Assembly: GCA_963783355.1 (NCBI GenBank)
Contig: CAWANF010000013.1
Span: 73,583 to 137,582, forward strand
Source of the DNA: CAWANF01 sp963783355
GTDB lineage: Bacteria; Bacteroidota; Rhodothermia; Balneolales; DATFMH01
Direction: 5' to 3'
DNA: 64,000 nt
In this document: piece after piece, positions 18,956 through 28,348 of the stretch
Layout: each line of letters begins with the position of its first letter
Position numbering within the stretch: the first letter of the stretch is position 1
Translations under genes and position numbers: made by a program
Notes under the pieces: generated by a model
The model's input: only the letters and a program-made list of their open reading frames with translations
Databases searched by the model: none
What the model was told of the DNA's origin: nothing

Positions 18956-20254
18956 TCATGTTTTTAATTTCTTTTCCAACACGGCCGCTTTGTCTTTCAT
19001 TCCCAGATAAATATAGGTTTTATAAAGGGCCTTCATCAGGTTGGTGTTATCAGGTTCTTTATTAGAGACAACTTCAAGATAGGGGACCGCTTTATGCAGC
19101 AAATCGTGTGCGGTGCCGTCATAAAGGTCAGCCAGTTTTTTATCCCGGATGACATCCATGATTTTTAAATAGTACGTACCCGTATTTTGATACATGGTAC
19201 CAAGGGCGTAATCAATACTGCTGTTCGTGGAATCAATCGTTTGTGCTTTCAAAAGATTGGTCTCGGCATGATTGAAATATGTTTTGGCCTTGTTTTCAAT
19301 AACATCTGCAGAATCACTTAATGCAGTTAAATTACTATCGGCCGATACCTGATTTTTGCCAGTGGCAGAGTCATAAATATTTTTTCGAATTTGATACAAT
19401 TCTTCAAAATAACTTTGACTGATATTGAAAAGCTGCACACCGTAAGCTAACAGGTAATTTGAATTGTTAACATCATTCTCCAGGAGATGGTTTAATAAGT
19501 CGGCGGCTTTTTCATGTTCACCGTTGGCCAGATAAGCATTGGCCAGTCCATGTAGCAGATTGATATTTCCCGGTTCATCCTGAAGAGCTTCTTTATAAGT
19601 ATCAATCGCATGATCAAATTGCTGGTTTTCCAGGTAAAGGAAAGCCAAACGGGTGATATCTTTCTGGGTATGACTGTTATTATCGAATGAAACCGCCGTT
19701 TCCATTGAAGATATGGCATTGTTCATTTCTCCGAGTTTGTAATAAACTTCAGCTTTGGCATCATAGGTAATGCCGCTGTCCGGTTCTATCACATTTGCAT
19801 TTTCAAGATGCTGTAATGAGAGCTCAAGCTGCTGGCGGCTGCCGGTACTGTCATTCTTAAGAATGGAGACCCCGTCATTATGTTCTTTGGCCCATGCTTT
19901 TGACAGGATATTATCAATCTTACCGTAGTTGTCTGAACTTGTCTTTGATTGCGATTTATAAAGTTTCTTAGCTTTAATAAGGGCATCACGCATCTCGGAG
20001 AACAGGGGTTTTCTGTCGGATGGCCGGGATTGCTGCACGGCCATTTTATCCAGAATAGAACCTTTGTAGAAGTAAGCGTCGGGGTTGACCGGATTTTTCT
20101 TGATTGAATTCTCAATCGAATTCAGCGCCTGCGAGTAGTCTTGTTGATCCAGGTTTAATTTTGTTGCCTGGGTCGTTGGCTTATTCGTTTGACATCCAAA
20201 AAATAACCCGAAGGCAAGAATAAATCCTGCCATTCGGGTAGTAAACTTTATCAT
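18956..20254 (-). CDS. TPR-repeat lipoprotein (second of a paralogous pair)
   Basis: A 432-aa lipoprotein (lipobox FFGC, Cys21) built of tetratricopeptide repeats. Clear TPR units include SQALNSIENSIKKNPVNPDAYFYKG, GITYDAKAEVYYKLGEMNNAI and HAIDTYKEALQDEPGNINLLHGLANAYLANGEHE, at about residues 40-265, plus a last one at 345-430. It shares layout and wording with the gene just upstream (both have KLNLxxxDYxKAL after the lipobox, then PSDR, EHNxxxxL and IEPDSxIxYD), so the two arose by tandem duplication. Such proteins usually scaffold envelope complexes. No partner is evident. Confidence 0.88.
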   Translation of the reverse strand: MIKFTTRMAGFILAFGLFFGCQTNKPTTQATKLNLDQQDYSQALNSIENSIKKNPVNPDAYFYKGSILDKMAVQQSRPSDRKPLFSEMRDALIKAKKLYKSQSKTSSDNYGKIDNILSKAWAKEHNDGVSILKNDSTGSRQQLELSLQHLENANVIEPDSGITYDAKAEVYYKLGEMNNAISSMETAVSFDNNSHTQKDITRLAFLYLENQQFDHAIDTYKEALQDEPGNINLLHGLANAYLANGEHEKAADLLNHLLENDVNNSNYLLAYGVQLFNISQSYFEELYQIRKNIYDSATGKNQVSADSNLTALSDSADVIENKAKTYFNHAETNLLKAQTIDSTNSSIDYALGTMYQNTGTYYLKIMDVIRDKKLADLYDGTAHDLLHKAVPYLEVVSNKEPDNTNLMKALYKTYIYLGMKDKAAVLEKKLKT

Positions 20255-20289
20255 ATAAAAATGATGCTTAATTGTTTATGGGAACGATA

Positions 20290-21609
20290 TTAATTGCCCA
20301 AACCAGCTTTTTTCATAGCTTCGGCTGCTTTCTCTTTCATACCGAGCGTAGTATATACTTTGAATAAAGACTGCCAGTAACCTTGATTGTTCGGTTCAAG
20401 TTCGGTTGCCTTTTCGTAATATGGTAAAGTATCTTTCAGAACTTGTTTGGCTTCTTTATCGTATTCTGCAGCTTTTTTATTGTCATCAGTATTATTCCGT
20501 TTTTGGAACAATGCAGCTGCTTTATTTTGATAAATAACCCCCAGCGTGTGATAAGCCGTAGCATCTTTCGGGCGAAGCTCAATCGTTTTTTTCAATTGAA
20601 CTTCTGCTTTAGAGGTCAAATCGTCGATATTTGATTGAAGAGAATCGTTGGATGCCGACAGACTGTTAATCTCAGATTTCAGCTCTTGCTCTTTACTCTT
20701 ATTCGATGTCTTATTCAGATCCTGTTTCAGGTTGAATATCTTATCGTAATTCGAGTTCAGTTTATTATTCATGTCGAGTACGAGTTTATAGAGCTCGGTA
20801 CCGTAAACCAAACGATATTGTGGGTTATTCGGATCGTTTTCAATGAGGCCCTGAACCGCTTTAATCGCGTTTTGGGTATCATTCAACGCTAAATACGAAT
20901 TAGCAAGTTGCTGAACAATTTTGACGTTATCGGGATACATCTTCTGAGCTTTTTTCAATAAGTTGACCGCTTCTTTCGGCTTTTTATCGATATTATAGAA
21001 AGTAGCAAGTCTCAGATAGGTGTTGACGTCAGATTTTGGGTCAATTTTGATGACATTTTCCAAAGTTTGTTCGGCGGCAGGTAAATCTTTCTTCATATTG
21101 TAAACTTCGGCAAGTACGTCATACGATATAACACTGTCGGGCTCAATGATGGTAGCGTTTTTCAGATGGGCAACAGCTTTATTAAGATTTTCAGGTGTAC
21201 GGGTGCTGTCGCTGCTGACTAACTTGATGGCATTGTTATGTTCGTTGGTCCAAAGTCTTTGTGTTTCCAAATTCATCAACATCTCTTCCTTGGGAGCTTT
21301 TTCTTCTTTGGAAAAGAGGGTCTTGGCATGGTCGAAAGCCTGCATCATCTCTTTGTAATCACTGGTGCGATCAGAAGGCTTTGCTTTGCTTTCAGCCATT
21401 TTAGAAAGGGTATATCCCTTATAATAGTAAGCTATTGCGCTAGTGGAATCTTGCTTGATTGCAGCTTCTGCAGCTTCCAGAGCTTTTTGGTAATCATTAT
21501 TTTTTAAATTCAGCTTCGCCGTTTCGATATTAGGATCGGAACCCTGACAAGCATAGAACATAAAAACAGATACCAGAGCTGTTAAAGAATATCTTAAAAA
21601 TTTTCTCAT
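20290..21609 (-). CDS. TPR-repeat lipoprotein (first of a paralogous pair)
   Basis: A 439-aa lipoprotein with lipobox FYAC (Cys21) and TPR units at about residues 30-260 and 345-435. It differs from its paralogue in a lysine/serine/asparagine-rich coiled-coil insert at about 285-330 (NLKQDLNKTSNKSKEQEL and following), between the TPR blocks. It is the first gene of the two-gene unit, 35 bp from the second. The divergent gap to the alpha/beta hydrolase gene (about 140 bp) should hold promoters for both directions. Confidence 0.88.
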   Translation of the reverse strand: MRKFLRYSLTALVSVFMFYACQGSDPNIETAKLNLKNNDYQKALEAAEAAIKQDSTSAIAYYYKGYTLSKMAESKAKPSDRTSDYKEMMQAFDHAKTLFSKEEKAPKEEMLMNLETQRLWTNEHNNAIKLVSSDSTRTPENLNKAVAHLKNATIIEPDSVISYDVLAEVYNMKKDLPAAEQTLENVIKIDPKSDVNTYLRLATFYNIDKKPKEAVNLLKKAQKMYPDNVKIVQQLANSYLALNDTQNAIKAVQGLIENDPNNPQYRLVYGTELYKLVLDMNNKLNSNYDKIFNLKQDLNKTSNKSKEQELKSEINSLSASNDSLQSNIDDLTSKAEVQLKKTIELRPKDATAYHTLGVIYQNKAAALFQKRNNTDDNKKAAEYDKEAKQVLKDTLPYYEKATELEPNNQGYWQSLFKVYTTLGMKEKAAEAMKKAGLGN

Positions 21610-21751
21610 AATCCTGGGAGAATGTTGTATTCAGTTATTTATTACAGTTTTTTTGATATTAGAAGGTAACTATACGATAAACTTTCTGCAATATATTTAT
21701 GTTTTCATATCTTAGCATAATGCGGCTTATTCGATAGTTTATCAAAAATAA

Positions 21752-22633
21752 ATGCCCAGAAGTTGTATCTTATTCTCTATGTTTTCTAATACATCTTATC
21801 CAGTTGTTCAAACTGAAAATTTTCGATACGTATTTGTCGAAGGGAAGGGCTATTCCGATACGCCTTTGGTGATGTTGCACGGCTTGTTTGGCGGCTTAAG
21901 CAATTTCGATCATTTGATTAGTTTAGTTGGGCGAAGCCGGGATATCATTGTGCCTGAAATGCCGCTTTATAAGTTGGACAATGTGGATTACACTGTTCCG
22001 GAGTTAACCCGTTGGGTTATAGAGAATGTCATAACCGGTCTCGGTTTAGGGAAAGTGATTCTGCTGGGGAATTCCCTTGGCGGACATATTGCTATGGATT
22101 GTGCGGTTCTACGCCCGGATTTAGTCAAAGGCCTTATTTTAACGGGGAGTTCGGGTTTGTTTGAAGACGGATTTGGCTGCTCCCGCCCAAAAAGATTCGA
22201 TCGTAACTATATACGTGAGAGAGCAGCAATGACATTTTACGATTATAATGTGGAAGAAGATATGGTCGACGAGATTCAGTCTATTTTGAGAAACAGAAAA
22301 AAGCTGTCGAAGCTGGTTAAAATTGCGCGTTCGGCCCGTGAATACAATATGAGCTCTAATCTCAGGAAGATTATCCAGCCTTGTTTGTTGATTTGGGGGC
22401 GCAATGACCTGATTACTCCGCCCGCCGTTGCCTTAGCATTGATGAACGGGTTACCCAATGCCCGTCTGAAATGGATAGATCAATGCGGGCATGCTCCGAT
22501 GATGGAAAAACCACTGGATTTTGTTCGTACAGTATCCGATTTTCTGGGGGAAATAGAATCAACTGTTTTGAATGGGTTTACACGAATTTCACAAATAGAT
22601 AAAAAATATGAGCGACAAGAAAGTTATTCATAG
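21752..22633 (+). CDS. Alpha/beta hydrolase
   Basis: A 293-aa alpha/beta hydrolase. The oxyanion loop HGLFGG lies near residues 43-48, the nucleophile is S108 in GNSLGGH, the acid lies in WGRNDLITPP near 230 and the His in QCGHAPMMEKP near 255. The triad is complete, so it is probably an active esterase or C-C hydrolase with unknown substrate. Translation may instead begin at the ATG at 21,779 (MFSNTSYP), which matches usual N-termini better. The 3' end overlaps the ridA start by 26 bp, so the two genes are coupled. Confidence 0.88.
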   Translation: MPRSCILFSMFSNTSYPVVQTENFRYVFVEGKGYSDTPLVMLHGLFGGLSNFDHLISLVGRSRDIIVPEMPLYKLDNVDYTVPELTRWVIENVITGLGLGKVILLGNSLGGHIAMDCAVLRPDLVKGLILTGSSGLFEDGFGCSRPKRFDRNYIRERAAMTFYDYNVEEDMVDEIQSILRNRKKLSKLVKIARSAREYNMSSNLRKIIQPCLLIWGRNDLITPPAVALALMNGLPNARLKWIDQCGHAPMMEKPLDFVRTVSDFLGEIESTVLNGFTRISQIDKKYERQESYS

Positions 22634-22991
22634 CGATAACGCCCCGGCGGCCATTGGTCCCTACAGCCAGGCCATTGTATCTAATGGCATGGTTTATTGT
22701 TCCGGACAAATTGGGTTAAATGCCTCTGATGGTTCATTGGCCGGTAATGATATTGAAACACAGACCCGCCAGGTTATGAAAAACCTGGGTGAAGTACTGA
22801 AGGCAGCCGGTTCCGGATTTGATAAAGTTGTGAAGTGTTCAATATTTTTGGCAGATATGGGTGACTTCGCCGTCGTCAATGCAATTTATGGTGAATATTT
22901 CCAGGTTGATCCGCCAGCCCGGGAAACGGTGGCCGTGAGAACATTACCTAAAAATGTATTGGTGGAAATCAGCTGTATTGCAAGCGTTTAG
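22608..22991 (+). CDS. ridA: RidA family 2-iminobutanoate/2-iminopropanoate deaminase
   Basis: Hydrolyses reactive imine/enamine intermediates made by PLP enzymes, protecting the cell from PLP-enzyme damage. It has 127 aa, the normal length, and starts MSDKKVIHSDNAPAAIGPYSQA. The catalytic Arg105 (PPARETVAV) and Glu120 (VLVEISCIA) are present, which marks it as the deaminating RidA subgroup. It overlaps the hydrolase gene upstream by 26 bp in another frame. Confidence 0.95.
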   Translation: MSDKKVIHSDNAPAAIGPYSQAIVSNGMVYCSGQIGLNASDGSLAGNDIETQTRQVMKNLGEVLKAAGSGFDKVVKCSIFLADMGDFAVVNAIYGEYFQVDPPARETVAVRTLPKNVLVEISCIASV

Positions 22992-23013
22992 AAAACGATT
23001 CGCTGCTTTTCTC

Positions 23014-24444
23014 TCAGTTAATCATTCCGCTGCGCCAGTCTTCTACTTTCGTCACGTCAGAACGTTCGTACATCATATTCCTTTTGAGAACATAATGTTC
23101 AAAAGGAAAATAACCCGATAGATTTCGAACACGAACAAAATAGAAAACTCCGGATATATCATCCATAGAATGCGAATAATACCAGGCCATTCCATCCGGA
23201 CCTTTTTCGACATATGAGGGCGGGCCGTATAAAATATATACCATGCCCGGATCCGTTTTCCATCCTTCTTTATACGTGCTGAATAGCATGTTCGCTTCTT
23301 CTACGCGACTGTAATAGCTAGAAATAACTGATCTTGCGAGATTTTTATTGGCTATGATCTTACCCCAAAAAGAATCAAATGCTGATTTTAAAGTGTCGGT
23401 ATTAAGGCTTTTTATCAGTTTTTTATATTCTTTTGGATATGCAATGTAAACAACAGCTTCCGCAAGCTGTTTTAATGTGGTGAGTCGCGGATAGGCAGGC
23501 CCTTTGATTGAAAAGTCCCTGGATTTTGCAAAATTCAGATAAGGATCCGGTGATTTGCCTAAAACCTGGATACGATAGTTTCCTTCTGTCAGTTTAGGCA
23601 TCGTGAAATCGACTTCAGGAGAACCCGTAATACCGGAATAATTTCTAAAAGACTTTTGCAGGGTATCAGCTTTTCTGAAATCGATTCCCCGATACTCAAT
23701 ACTGGCTGGATTTGGAGTAAGATATTGAGGCGGCCTGGCCGGCATCGTATCCGATTTAAATTTTAACAGGTACATCGTCACTTTTAAATCGTTGTCCGAT
23801 TTCTTCAAAAACATTTGCATCGAGGCTTTCAAAGAATCCATTCCTTCCCCAATATTGTAGGTTACCAGGGGTTGGAATTTATCGGGACGCCCTTCATAGG
23901 AAGGAAACTTTCCTTCTAACTGGATGCCGCTGGTAGCAATAGACTTTGCGTTCAGGTCAGGGATATAAGTAGAGGTTCGGTTATAAGCCGATTTGCTTGA
24001 GTTATCATCAGTAACATTGGCTTCAATCAGATACTTGCCTGGTTCTGTGATATAACTTGCTTTAAAAGCATATACCGCATATCCCTTCGTCTCTTTGTAA
24101 CTGGGAACATCTATTTCTTTGGTGTACGATTTCAGAAACTGTTTCTTATCCCCATCGGTTTTTTTGATGCTCAGCGTAATATCAAATTTGGCATAGTACG
24201 TGCCTTTCCCATTGTTAGCTTTAAATATGAGATTACTGTATGGCAAATTAAGGTACACATGAATAGCCGGAATCTGATTGCTGCTGTATAATCCTATGGC
24301 TCCGATATTGAAATTGGGTAATCCTGGAACATAGGTTTCTATATTCCCGACATCTTCATTAGCATAATTCGATGTTTTACATCCGGTTAAGCCCCCGAAT
24401 GCAAGGATTATCAGCAGAAGAATATTACGAGTGGAAGTCGTCAT
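23014..24444 (-). CDS. GWxTD domain-containing lipoprotein
   Basis: A 476-aa lipoprotein (lipobox LTGC, Cys22). The C-terminal third holds the defining motif GWKTDPGMVYILYGPP (about residues 390-405) followed by a typical WYYS strand and a tail FEHYVLKR. Most of the N-terminal part is beta-rich. GWxTD proteins are common in FCB and Acidobacteriota genomes and have no established function. It starts one base after the stop of the M23 peptidase gene upstream, so both probably act together in the envelope. Confidence 0.9.
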   Translation of the reverse strand: MTTSTRNILLLIILAFGGLTGCKTSNYANEDVGNIETYVPGLPNFNIGAIGLYSSNQIPAIHVYLNLPYSNLIFKANNGKGTYYAKFDITLSIKKTDGDKKQFLKSYTKEIDVPSYKETKGYAVYAFKASYITEPGKYLIEANVTDDNSSKSAYNRTSTYIPDLNAKSIATSGIQLEGKFPSYEGRPDKFQPLVTYNIGEGMDSLKASMQMFLKKSDNDLKVTMYLLKFKSDTMPARPPQYLTPNPASIEYRGIDFRKADTLQKSFRNYSGITGSPEVDFTMPKLTEGNYRIQVLGKSPDPYLNFAKSRDFSIKGPAYPRLTTLKQLAEAVVYIAYPKEYKKLIKSLNTDTLKSAFDSFWGKIIANKNLARSVISSYYSRVEEANMLFSTYKEGWKTDPGMVYILYGPPSYVEKGPDGMAWYYSHSMDDISGVFYFVRVRNLSGYFPFEHYVLKRNMMYERSDVTKVEDWRSGMIN

Positions 24445-24445
24445 T

Positions 24446-26416
24446 TCATTTTTTTACCGTGTATGTAGCTTCTGTGTGGTTCCCTGCTTGATCAAAAACA
24501 ACTATTTTCAATGTATCAATTTTTTCCGGTACGAACGAGGGTCGGTAATATGTTAAATGATGTGACTCAGGATCATATTCGGCAATCCCTCTTATATCAT
24601 TACAATAAAATTTCGCTTTCCTAAAAGCAATATCGGAAAGATTATCTAATACTTTTACAGATGCTACCCATTTCCCGTCACTTCGCCTGTAAATTCTTGG
24701 GTGGCTTATTTCCGGAGGAATGGTGTCCTGTAGAATATAATAATTGCCAAATGCTTTGACCTCGCCAATTAAATTATTCTTATTCATCATACTTGGTTGA
24801 TATTCAAATCGGCCATGATGGGCATTGTAGGAATAAAAAGCTAACCCTTTTAGGCTCGCTTGCTCGGTATCGAGGTGATAATTGAGTGTGATATGAGAAT
24901 GAATGGGTTCATCTTCGGGGCCTGTTTGAATTACCGGTAGTCCTTTTCTGTTATGATGATCGATAAAAACTGATAGCGTATCATAAACGGTTTTTGGACG
25001 AAAAGTGACTTCGAGTTTTTGATCAGGTGTGTTGATTACCGATTCTTTGCCGGGATAAACACGATGGAGTAATAGTTCGTGATGATCTCTGAATTTAAAT
25101 AACAAAGGATACGGGGTGTTTAAATTTATTCCTTCATTTCGGGAGACCTGCGAATATACTTCAGAAACAGGGTCTCCGGGTTTTAATTCAACAACCTGCA
25201 AATCATGTAAGGATTCGGAAGGGCTCACCCAGTCTTCCGACCAATACCAACCATTGATATCGCGATTGGTAAAACTGGCATTTTCGATGGATGGTTTTTT
25301 TGCAAGGGTTTTATTATCGGGAGTTGGTATTTCCTTTTGTGGAGCATTAACGACCAATCGTACCGTCGCTTTACTGGTATTCCCGAAATAATCGGATGCG
25401 ATGATCTCGAATGTGTACGTTCCTTTAGGCAGATTAATGACACCGCGGTTTTTAGTCTGAATATAAAAAGGCAGAGTATTGCCGTCTTTCAGATATAATC
25501 GTTGAAATCCTTCACCATTTCTCCGGATTATTGGATAAACACGATCCAGATTTAATTGATCCGTGTTACTGTAGGAGAAACTGTCTATTTTCGAATGAAA
25601 GTAAACAGTTTTGCCAAGCTTCAGGTATAATTGATATACAGCGAATTCATTGTGAACATGATCTGCTTTGTCATAGTTGTTCACCCCCAATCCAATAGCT
25701 CCGCTGACATGAACGGTTCCGAAGGAATAGTTTTTACCGGTTCTATACGCCCTTTTGATCAATATATGTTTGCGGCCGTTGACGAGTGAATTTTGATTGA
25801 TTGGTTCCACCGATAATGCCAAAATTCGTGGGCGGGTATGATCTTCAACCTTTAAATTGGTATCAAATGGATTGAATGGACTTTCGGTGGGAGTGCGCAA
25901 CTCAAAATGTAAATGGGGCGGACCGATTCCGGAAGATCCGGTGTAACCAATGACATCCCCCTTTTTAAAATGGATATTGTAACTGGTTACTATTTTATCG
26001 AAATCAAAAGTATAGTTAATCATTCTTAAGGAGTCGACCAAATGTCTGATTTGATGGTTGAAATCCCGAAGATGGGCGTACACCGAAAATGAGCCGTCTT
26101 TGTGTCTGAGATACACCACGTTTCCATAACCTATGGGTCCGGTCCTGACTCTGTATAAAATTCCATTTCGGGTTGCGAAAACTTTGAAACCCTTTCGTCC
26201 CCAGGTTTTTATATCGAGCCCGGCGTGAAAATGATTGGGCCTTGTCTCACCGAATGATGATGTCATATCATGGCTGGCGTCGGTAGGCCACAGGTATGTA
26301 GTTCCGGGAGAAAGAAAGGATAATTTTTGTTGTGCCTGGGTGATCCGGGGAATTAAGCTTATTAAAAGAAATATGGAAAACAGGATAGAAGAATTACGGA
26401 GATGATGAAAATTCAT
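24446..26416 (-). CDS. M23 family peptidoglycan metallopeptidase
   Basis: A 656-aa exported endopeptidase with a signal peptide to about residue 29. The LytM/M23 domain is at about 50-175. Zinc ligands H64 and D68 sit in HFHAGLDIK, and H168/H170 in PPHLHFELR complete the site, so it should cleave peptide cross-links in the cell wall. The following ~480 residues contain Ig-like beta domains (GTYTFEIIASDYFGNTSKATVRL near 330-355 and a C-terminal IVVFDQAGNHTEATYTV). Placing the catalytic domain first is usual for this FCB subgroup. It is the upstream partner of the GWxTD gene. Confidence 0.93.
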   Translation of the reverse strand: MNFHHLRNSSILFSIFLLISLIPRITQAQQKLSFLSPGTTYLWPTDASHDMTSSFGETRPNHFHAGLDIKTWGRKGFKVFATRNGILYRVRTGPIGYGNVVYLRHKDGSFSVYAHLRDFNHQIRHLVDSLRMINYTFDFDKIVTSYNIHFKKGDVIGYTGSSGIGPPHLHFELRTPTESPFNPFDTNLKVEDHTRPRILALSVEPINQNSLVNGRKHILIKRAYRTGKNYSFGTVHVSGAIGLGVNNYDKADHVHNEFAVYQLYLKLGKTVYFHSKIDSFSYSNTDQLNLDRVYPIIRRNGEGFQRLYLKDGNTLPFYIQTKNRGVINLPKGTYTFEIIASDYFGNTSKATVRLVVNAPQKEIPTPDNKTLAKKPSIENASFTNRDINGWYWSEDWVSPSESLHDLQVVELKPGDPVSEVYSQVSRNEGINLNTPYPLLFKFRDHHELLLHRVYPGKESVINTPDQKLEVTFRPKTVYDTLSVFIDHHNRKGLPVIQTGPEDEPIHSHITLNYHLDTEQASLKGLAFYSYNAHHGRFEYQPSMMNKNNLIGEVKAFGNYYILQDTIPPEISHPRIYRRSDGKWVASVKVLDNLSDIAFRKAKFYCNDIRGIAEYDPESHHLTYYRPSFVPEKIDTLKIVVFDQAGNHTEATYTVKK

Positions 26417-26559
26417 TAAACGGGGTAGTTTTAGAGATTACAGAATCAGGATAAATTAGCATATCCCGGGAGACACATTGAACCTAAAGATTTAAAAAAA
26501 TCCTTGCAGAGCCAAACGAAATTCTGCTATCAGATAAAAAAGTCAGGACTTTTTTTTAA

Positions 26560-27219
26560 TTACTCGACATTGACATGTAAAGATGTCAAATGGTCTCCCA
26601 ATGTGGCTTCTAAAACATCTCCGGAATAGAGTGGACCAACTCCCTGAGGAGTTCCAGTAAAAATTAAATCGCCGGGACTCAGTGTGAAATAATTGGATAC
26701 CCGGGAAATCAAGGTAGGAATAGAGAATATCATGTCACGGGTATTTCCTTCCTGCCTCGTTTCTCCATTGATTTGGAGGTTGAACGAAAGGTTGCTGATA
26801 TCCGTGACTTGTGCAGCTTCAATAAAGTTGCTGATAGGAGCGAAGGTATCAAATCCTTTTGCTGTAGCCCATGGAAGTGATTTCTCTTTAGCTTGTTGTT
26901 GAATATCTCTTGCTGTCACGTCAATACCAATACCGTAACCATCGATATGGCTGAGAGCTTCTTCAACCGGGATGTTTTTCCCCCCTTCACCGATTGCTAC
27001 AACAATTTCGGTTTCGTAGTGTACTTCGTGACTTTCGCGCGGGAGGATAATCGTATCATCAGAATAGATGATAGAAGTTATGGGCTTGATGAAGATAACC
27101 GGATTTTTTGGCACAGGATTATTTAACTCCCGTGCATGTTCAAGGTAGTTTCTCCCAATGCAAAAAATGGTATTGATATGCAGACGTTTTTTCAGTCCGG
27201 GAACAACAGTATTCATCAT
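26560..27219 (-). CDS. Fumarylacetoacetate hydrolase family protein
   Basis: A 219-aa cytoplasmic enzyme of the FAH superfamily, which covers acylpyruvate hydrolases, oxaloacetate decarboxylases and related C-C bond enzymes. Predicted metal ligands are E69 and E71 (HYETEIVVAIGEGG) and D100 (GIGIDVTARD), followed by the K-GFDTFAPIS motif and the C-terminal TGTPQGVGPL loop. The short single-domain form resembles FAHD1-type acylpyruvase/oxaloacetate decarboxylase. It is downstream of the rpmA terminator and so likely has its own promoter. Confidence 0.9.
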   Translation of the reverse strand: MMNTVVPGLKKRLHINTIFCIGRNYLEHARELNNPVPKNPVIFIKPITSIIYSDDTIILPRESHEVHYETEIVVAIGEGGKNIPVEEALSHIDGYGIGIDVTARDIQQQAKEKSLPWATAKGFDTFAPISNFIEAAQVTDISNLSFNLQINGETRQEGNTRDMIFSIPTLISRVSNYFTLSPGDLIFTGTPQGVGPLYSGDVLEATLGDHLTSLHVNVE

Positions 27220-27230
27220 GAGCTAATAGT

Positions 27231-27270
27231 AAAACAAAAAAAGCCTTAATGCAATGAGCAATAAGGCCTT
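27231..27270 (-). terminator. Terminator of rplU-rpmA
   Basis: Minus-strand hairpin with arms AAGCCTTAATGC and GCAATAAGGCCTT (one bulge, one mismatch) followed on the transcript by a U-run from the AAAACAAAAA tract. It lies 26 bp after the rpmA stop. Confidence 0.78.
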
Positions 27271-27295
27271 GAATAAAATTTAATATATCCTTGTA

Positions 27296-27550
27296 TCAGG
27301 ATGGATCGATGTGTATAAACTTTCGTTCATTTTTACCGGTCGTAAACCGCACAGTACCATTAATTTTGGCAAATATGGTGTAGTCATTTCCAATCCCGAC
27401 ATTTTTACCGGGATGGAATTTGGTTCCGCGTTGTCTGACGATAATATTACCGGCCAATACAGACTGACCACCAAATTTTTTTACGCCAAGTCGTTTCGAT
27501 TCGGAATCGCGACCGTTTTTGGTAGATCCACCACCTTTTTTGTGAGCCAT
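27296..27550 (-). CDS. rpmA: Large ribosomal subunit protein bL27
   Basis: An 84-aa ribosomal protein near the peptidyl-transferase centre. It begins MAHKKGGGSTKNGRDS and contains KRLGVKKFGGQ and VLAGNIIVRQRGTKFHPG, the textbook bL27 sequence. There is no N-terminal extension of the Firmicutes type, so no processing is expected. It follows rplU by 26 bp, the near-universal order. Confidence 0.99.
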   Translation of the reverse strand: MAHKKGGGSTKNGRDSESKRLGVKKFGGQSVLAGNIIVRQRGTKFHPGKNVGIGNDYTIFAKINGTVRFTTGKNERKFIHIDPS

Positions 27551-27576
27551 AACTTATGCCGTTTAAAAATTGTTAA

Positions 27577-27891
27577 TTATGCAGATACTTTGTCAATTCG
27601 AATTTGTGTCATGTGCTGACGATGGCCGTTACGGACCTGATAGCCTTTACGACGTTTTTTCTTGAAGACAATCAATTTTTCTGATTTGACATGATCGAGT
27701 ACAGTTGCCTCAACCTTTGCCCCGTCAACGACAGGAGAGCCAACGCTCACTTTACCTTTGTCATCCGAAACGAGTAAAATGCGGTCGATGTTTAATTTGT
27801 CATCTACCGACTTATCCTGTTTTGCAACACAAATTACGTCGTTTTCGGCAACTTTGTATTGATGTCCACCAATTTCTATAATTGCGTACAT
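27577..27891 (-). CDS. rplU: Large ribosomal subunit protein bL21
   Basis: A 104-aa ribosomal protein binding 23S rRNA domain II. The start is the ATG at 27,889-27,891 (MYAIIEIGGHQYKV), because bL21 proteins begin this way. The open frame extends 20 codons further upstream but into the promoter. The C-terminal KKRRKGYQVRNGHRQHMT is the RNA-binding segment. It is the first gene of the rplU-rpmA operon. Confidence 0.98.
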   Translation of the reverse strand: MYAIIEIGGHQYKVAENDVICVAKQDKSVDDKLNIDRILLVSDDKGKVSVGSPVVDGAKVEATVLDHVKSEKLIVFKKKRRKGYQVRNGHRQHMTQIRIDKVSA

Positions 27892-27937
27892 GTTAATCGT
27901 GCGAACTATGCTGAAAATTTGAATTTTATTTAGACTC

Positions 27938-27968
27938 CAAATATAAGGCAAAGTTTTAATATTTCAAA
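27938..27968 (-). promoter_or_regulatory. Bacteroidota-type promoter of rplU-rpmA
   Basis: On the minus strand TTTG (27,965-27,968) is followed after 19 bases by TATATTTG (27,938-27,945). This matches the Bacteroidota consensus TTTG, N19-21, TAnnTTTG used by their primary sigma factor. It lies about 47 bp upstream of the rplU ATG, a sensible leader length. Not tested. Confidence 0.6.
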
Positions 27969-28065
27969 AATATCAAACAGTATTTTAAACAGCTGCCTAC
28001 CTTTTTTTTTACTATATTTATCAGCAAAAATCAGATAATACAAAATTATTTAACGGGAGAAAGTG

Positions 28066-28245
28066 ATGAGAGAATTACCCGATTTACATAAATCTGCATT
28101 TGTTTATAAAAACAAGAAAAGACTACAGCACGATGGCGGAAGAGCCTGGATTAAAGACTCGCAACTTCACAATGCGGTACAGGGAACCACAACCTGGGTT
28201 GAAACAGCCAGGAAACAAGAGGCCGAAGTAAAAGAAAAGGCTTGA
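28066..28245 (+). CDS. Small conserved-looking hypothetical protein (59 aa)
   Basis: A 59-aa soluble, charged protein beginning MRELPDLHKSAFVYKNKKRL, with no signal peptide or membrane segment. It has a clear ribosome-binding site, GGGAG at 28,055-28,059, six bases before the ATG; the preceding GTG at 28,063 is too close. It lies between divergent rplU and the CnoX-like gene, 103 bp upstream of the latter. I do not recognise the family. The good Shine-Dalgarno site and position support a real gene. Confidence 0.6.
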   Translation: MRELPDLHKSAFVYKNKKRLQHDGGRAWIKDSQLHNAVQGTTTWVETARKQEAEVKEKA

Positions 28246-28348
28246 TTTAACCTGCTATTCTTACCGGTTCTGTTGATATTACAAACGGAATTCATCTAAC
28301 AGAGTTATATTATATAATTACTATTTGATTTAATTTTTTAACAAGTAT

